DNA from: Ancylostoma caninum
Lineage: Eukaryota; Nematoda; Chromadorea; Rhabditida; Ancylostomatidae
Direction: 5' to 3'
Length of the DNA: 64,000 nucleotides
Assembly (NCBI GenBank): GCA_037903475.1
Contig: JBAJFG010000079.1
Coordinates: 434,001-498,000 of the forward strand
Shown in pieces: positions 58,722 to 64,000 of the stretch (position 1 is its first letter; the number at the start of each line of letters is the position of its first letter). The notes under the pieces are model-generated. The model worked only from the letters and a program-made list of their open reading frames with translations. It was not told the origin of the DNA and ran no database searches. The position numbers and the translations under genes are program-made.

Positions 58722-58978
58722 GCACTATACATGCAGCTAATGGCAGAACCCATTTAAACCGTGTTTATGACTCCCGAATTACAGAATCTTCACAGGAGCA
58801 GAACACATATTTAATGGTGAAATAGCGTGTGGCACGCAAAAAACCCACACTGCTCATCAAAAATGGAACGGTATCAATGGAAACCTATTGTTTTTTTTTA
58901 TTCTTTTAAATATCATCTGTGTGGAACTACTTCAAATGAAGAGAAGTAGTGGATCTTGATTGCTTCAGAAGGGATAAG

Positions 58979-59337
58979 TGTGCATCAAGGCTGTGCATTA
59001 ACATTGTAACGGATTGACGCAATAACGCATAATGGCCATTTTCCGGGAACTTACTTTGATAACTGTGCAGCACGAACGCTGCCCGAACGGCGTAATGGTT
59101 CGGTTAGAAACTCTAGCAGCAATGGTTCCCAGTTGCTGTCATCCTTCCCTTGATTGCTGCCAAAGGGCTGACAGCTTGAGCAGCAATCAAGGGGAGGATG
59201 GCAGCAACTGGGAACCGTTGCTGCTAGCGTTTCTACGATTACGCCGTTCGGGCTGCGTTCGTGCTGCACCGTTACCAGAGTAACTGATTAAGGGGCGAAC
59301 GAAACTTGAAATTTTGTGAAGCACAGTCCTGATACAC
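58979..59337. mobile_element. TIR element enclosing a 230-bp palindrome
   Basis: The termini GTGTGCATCAAGGCTGTGC and GCACAGTCCTGATACAC are inverted. Inside, 59052-59283 is a long palindrome: CAGCACGAACGCTGCCCGAA against TTCGGGCTGCGTTCGTGCTG, and GCAGCAATGGTTCCCAGTTG against CAACTGGGAACCGTTGCTGC. The loop is about 19 nt near 59160-59178. Related termini occur at 39161 and 39781. Confidence 0.82.
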
Positions 59338-60854
59338 ATTCCATCCTGACGGAAGTTGATATCCTCTCACTACTGCACCTTTTGTATTCAGCTTCTAGAA
59401 CAATGTTTCTAGCAAGACTACAAATGTAAGTTTTGTACTCGAGGATATAGTACGAAATAACATGACCCAACTCCCTTTAGTTCATGGAATGTTCATGGCT
59501 TTTACATAGAAATGTATGGAAAAATATCATAATTACTGCAAAGATTCATTAATACGGATGCTATAGAAATTCTTGCCCAGGTTCACTGCCAGAGGTTATT
59601 GTTCACTTCACTAGAAAAGATATGCGCTTGCAAATAGTTAGAAAGACGCCAGCGAAAGAGAGGGAGAGAGAGAGGGAGGGAGAGAGAGGAGATGGAGAGA
59701 GGAAGAGAAAGAGAGAGAGAGAGAGAGAGAGAAGGGAAGTTGTACAACTATTGGAAACAGCTGTAATTAAGGCAGGAAATACGTATGTGCAAATACTCGA
59801 CAGAATATTCAACTAGTAGCGTTTGAAATTGACTACACAGTTGGACTGAGATGTTGGTCTACAAGGAGGTGTCTCGGTTTTTCATATCTGTACATAGCTT
59901 TGAATCCAGTGTGCTTCTGTTCTTGGGATTGCATCCATAACGTAGCGTGCAATTGCGAAATACAAATTAACAAACGCATGGATTCATTCATTGCCCTAGA
60001 ATCCCAAAAGAATAAGATAGAAAATTGCAAATGTTTGGTCTCGCCTTCTTACCTTCGTGAATTGCATTCGTCTATGAATTCATTCTGGAAGTCATTGCTT
60101 TCAACAAATCTGCGTTCGCTTCAGAAGCATGTAAAGGGGTGAAAAAAGGCCACAACATCAGCTTCAAGAATCTAGCTTGGATCACTCTCAAGGTTTCTCT
60201 TTGCTTGAGCATCCAAGCTGTTTCAGCAGTATGGAGGTTAATTATGTCAGTTGTACAGATTTCACAATTAATTGAAAAGCAGTTGTGATGGCCGAAGAGG
60301 CGTGGCTCAAATGAGTATAAATCCGAGAAAATCGGATAAAAAGCCATTATATCCACATACAACTGAGATACAGCCTTTACCCCCCATTTTGTGCAATTAC
60401 ACACAATATCCAGTTTTTCATTATATACGACGCCTAATATTTCTAAAAAATTCTCCATAAAAATAATGACCCTGCTAAATTCCCGTACCAAGGAACAGCG
60501 TCAATCTAGAGCCTGAACCTCCGCCCACTTCGAAAATTATTGTGCTTGGAACTTCGAGAGTTACCGAATGTAGTAGACAACAGGCAACAGAGTTCTGCTA
60601 CAGTTGCGTCAGCGGAAGCTCCGATATTATAAAGATACAAATTCTCCTCGTTTTGTCTAGCCGTGCTGTCCTTTCCGGATGAGCTGTGTCCTGACTCGAT
60701 TCATCTTTTCTGCTTTGTAACCATCACTTCTCTACCACAAAGATAGCCACCTAATCACACTTCTAACATGTTCTGCCCTGATTTTTCTTTATTAACGTTG
60801 TATGGACACACTTAAAGGCAATGAAACAACTCTATAAGGATAATTTATACTAGC
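59338..60854. other. non-coding with GA microsatellite
   Basis: A GA-rich simple repeat occupies about 59657-59733. The minus-strand frame at 60072-60491 (139 codons) is AT-rich, with no motif I recognise, and is not called. Confidence 0.5.
59657..59733. repeat. imperfect GA microsatellite
   Basis: Nearly pure purine on the plus strand, with GAGAGAGA runs interrupted by GGAGG and GATGG. Confidence 0.95.
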
Positions 60855-61070
60855 TGCGTGCGTCAGTCGCGCATCAGTCGCACGCATCCATTTGCACGGG
60901 ATTTTCCATGGAGACCGGTCAACACGGCATGTACCTCCTCAATGAAAAGAACGCGCGGCAGCCGCGAAGCGTAAACGCGTGAGTCTGCACTGCGACTGCG
61001 ATGCGACTGCTATGCGACTGAGCCCCATTCTTCATCACATAGACGTACGCGCGTCAGTCGCACGCATCCA
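60855..61070. repeat. dispersed GC-rich repeat, copy 2
   Basis: It is bounded by direct CGTCAGTCGCACGCATCCA-like motifs (about 60872 and 61052) with GCGACTGCGATGCGACTGC subrepeats near 60990-61018. It shares overall order with 13242-13462. Confidence 0.55.
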
Positions 61071-61430
61071 GTATAAATTACCCTATAGACGTAGCAGCTA
61101 TTCTATTGCAATTTTTTGCACATTTTACTAGGCGATTTTTGCTCTTATAAGTTTTTACAACATCAAGCTTCTCAACAGAAGTATCAGACTATTTTATAAG
61201 TGTATTATTATACTTGAAGTGCACAGTTTCTTTGCAACCGATTTTTACCAGACAGCTAGATAAAAATGTTGTAAGCATGAGGGTTGCATGCAAGTTGAGA
61301 ATAATCATGTAAGCTTTGTGAGCAGCAAAAAGTCCTCTGCACAGAACGTTTTGGTTGTCATGTGGGGATGGGATTAGCGCAACATTTTTGTAATTTACAC
61401 ACAGACTTTTGTTCAGTGAGCGTCAATGGC

Positions 61431-61645
61431 GTTGGCCCATCTACGGCCTCGAGAGGGACGTCGCCGTAGCCGACGTTTTCTGCTGCTGTTATGCTCGTTC
61501 TAGCAGCTTTTCTACTCGATTCTCAGGATTTTCGATCAAATCGGGAAGAAAAGAGCCTGGAGATAGCATCCTGGAGGCAAACGACACCGATCCCGCGCGC
61601 GCGGCGCCGTCGCGCTGCGTCCTTCTCGAGGCCGCTTATGGGCCA
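61431..61645. mobile_element. palindromic element
   Basis: TGGCCCATCTACGGCCTCGA (left) and TCGAGGCCGCTTATGGGCCA (right) are inverted with few mismatches, extending inward through GGGACGTCGCC and GGCGCCGTCGCGCTGCGTCC. The interior includes GCGCGCGC. Confidence 0.65.
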
Positions 61646-64000
61646 CCGTCCACTGTAAGTCATGTACGACCTATTGGTAGTCTCACTCGCAGCATCATTT
61701 CTAGTTTGCATCACCTTATGTGACATTATTTCCGACACGCATGCAACCTCCGGAGAAATTGAAAAAAAAACTCTTGGAGCATTCATGAAACGTACTTGCA
61801 ACGTATTTTCACAAACTTCATCATAGCTTCTTTGCTCAAGCTGCGATGCGTTATCCAAGCACAATCACCCTATCCCTAGCATATCCAGTATGTATGGTAT
61901 GGTATGCAGTATGTATGGTCCGGCGGAATAGCTCAGGTGAAAAGACCCGAGCAGACTCCGCTTATTTTCTGGAGAGTTACGTGTATTTTTCGGGCGAAAT
62001 CGGGAAATATTTTGGCGGAAAATAAGCGAAATCTGCTCAAATGCACACGTCTGCTCGAATTTTTCCACATGATAGGGAGTCAGGGAAAGTTGGTCAGTAT
62101 AGGGAAAAACCAGTGTTGAGATTCACGAAACGATAACATGCAAACCAACAATGGTTAGCGTTATTGGTTATCGTACTACGTAGGTTAGGAGACGCAAGAC
62201 GTGAAAGTTGATCTGCTAGCCTGGGACTGGTCACTTGTGCGCCCATGAATCCTAGCCTAGAGTTTTGAACGACCTATCTCAGATGAAAATTCCTGTGGTT
62301 TCTTTCTATATTTCAGTTTTACCGTTCCCTTCTTGCACAAAAACATCAGGCTCATCGCTGTATCGATGGTGTGATTACAAAATGAGTCATTCTCCACAAA
62401 AAAAAACTTCTCAATACTTTTCTCGAATAATTTGAAAATGATTGAAGCAATTATGGGTTCAGAATGATCATGTGCATTGTGTTTTGGGCCTTACCTCTGC
62501 TTTTTCTCAGGAAATATTACACGCCGTAATTTCATATACGATACTTGCGCTTTCTTTGAATTTCCGTTCGAGGTTTAATGGTGCCCTTAGGAGTCTTTCC
62601 GATTATAGGCATATTTTCATCTCAGCTATCGAAAAAGCCACGTGCCGCCAAATAAAACAGCTGTAGATCGTATTATTGTTGGTGTTTTCTTCTAGTGTTA
62701 CTTGCTGTTGTGGTGTGTTTCCAAATTGCTACCTGAGCTGTCTGGGCAAAAAAACGTTTGCAGCAGTCAGTCTGTCAACAAGCAATACAGGATGGAGACA
62801 CCTCCTAAAGGTTGAATTTCTCTGTTGATCCACAATCTTTTATCAGCGGGAAGTTGCCTTGGCGGCAGTTTACGCTCCAGAAATTGTCACTTTCCCACGA
62901 TCCCGTTCATTCCCACGCAGGGTGGACAATTTGCCTCGTGTTCTTTAGTTAACGCATTGGTTTTTGTGTAATTAAGGACTAGTCACGGGTTTAGATTAAG
63001 GATCGCATGCTTTTGTCCATCGGGGAACTTAATTAAGTACACGTGCTTTTTCGTCTGTGGTAGGATTATGTTTGTCTTGGCCCTGACGTAGCGTCTAGCC
63101 CATGGTGTTTGAAAAAAAAATTAAAAATCAGATCAATATCAATCAATAAAAATTAGAAACTCAAGGGTTCGTGGCAATATGTGTAACAGGAGAGGGGGGT
63201 GAGTGTGGGGGCAATAGTAGTTCTTCAGAATCTTATTAAGAACTTGAGGTTAGCTTATTTTGGACTTTTCATATTTGCGACTACTTTTTTTCGATTATAT
63301 CACAATGATGTTTTCCGAAATTCCGGCCATCCAAGTCCACAGAGTGGCAGAGTCCATGTTTTTTTCTTGTACCCTACCCCCCCCCCCACCCTGGCTGTCG
63401 TTTTCTACGTTCGCGGCCGTTTTATATTTCTGAGAAATATGTATCACCATGTATCACAGTGAGACATATTTCTTCTCTAAAACTTATGTACAAGATAAAC
63501 ATCATCTTCGCTATGGGATCAGAATTGAGTGTTAGAACTGATAGACCCGAACCATTCAAGTGGCGCCTGGATTCATGAACGTTTCGTAGCTTTTCTATCT
63601 CTTGGAACCGTTTCGCACAGTAGATTGGTATTCAGAGAAAAAAAAACAAGAAAAATCAGTCTTCTGCGGCCATTTGTACATAGGAAGTGCTCGTTTACGG
63701 AAAAGAGCAGCACGGGAAGGGACCATGTCCATTCCGTCGTGTTGACTTCAACGCGGACACTGGAACCATTATAGTGCAGATCATGTAGTCCTTGGGATCT
63801 AATGAGATCTATGGCCCTCATCCGAACAGCTTATTTGGCGACTTGACTGAGCCTTCCACTATTCGTGCCTTGAGACCATTCTAGTCTTCCTTTTTTAGTT
63901 TTTTTTTAGTTTTGAACTCCTTCCCCGGTTCGACCAGTCTTTCTAGTGAGGACAAGGCCTCGAGATACATATGTAGCTTTACATATGTAGCTTCGAGGTA
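61646..64000. other. right-end non-coding sequence
   Basis: I see no exon, RNA gene or bounded element. A C-run lies at 63378-63389. The last bases contain a short duplication (ACATATGTAGCTT twice, 63967-63993). Confidence 0.5.

Noticed and set aside
59603..59816. Low-complexity frames rich in Glu/Arg or Ser/Leu
   Set aside because: Translations of the GA microsatellite.
60072..60491. Minus-strand frame of 139 codons
   Set aside because: AT-rich, no motif; could be a chance frame. Homology search would be decisive.

Overview
This window is nematode nuclear DNA, most likely from a strongylid (hookworm-like) worm. The evidence is a nematode cuticle-collagen gene, an exact 22-nt SL1 spliced-leader sequence, small phased exons inside very large introns, and dense worm-type transposon debris (RTE-like and CR1-like LINE fragments, a dead mariner, many short TTAA- or TA-bounded inverted-repeat elements). 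The species call is inference.

Left third (about 1.9-21.2 kb, minus strand): one myosin heavy-chain motor gene spread over about 19 kb. Fourteen exons could be placed. The junctions between the 13 downstream exons agree in splice signal and codon phase, and they encode the SH3-like N-domain, P-loop, switch I, switch II, relay region and lower 50K region of a class II-like motor. Both ends are unresolved. The 3' part runs into an out-of-frame but open stretch at 1861-2126, and the 5' side shows a similar frame break near 21.2 kb. Converter, neck and tail are not seen. The introns hold non-autonomous transposons, palindromes, a CR1-like RT fragment and tRNA-like sequence.

Middle (21.2-37.6 kb): a repeat-rich region with no gene I can support. 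It holds a complete but inactivated mariner (25492-26778), an RTE-like reverse transcriptase fragment nested inside a TTAA-bounded element (27388-30010), a near-perfect 471-bp palindrome (31981-32451) and several relatives.

37.7-44.9 kb (plus strand): a seven-exon cuticle-collagen gene, 285 aa, complete from ATG to stop. Its second intron is about 6 kb and is loaded with inverted-repeat elements.

Right part (44.9-64 kb): mostly non-coding. It has an SL1 RNA gene or recent SL1 relic on the minus strand (about 48900-49021), a 59-bp minisatellite (54922-56553, about 27 copies), a probable tRNA-derived SINE, several palindromic elements and a GA microsatellite. I found no rRNA gene, no CRISPR array and no operon. 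The two protein genes look functionally unrelated.
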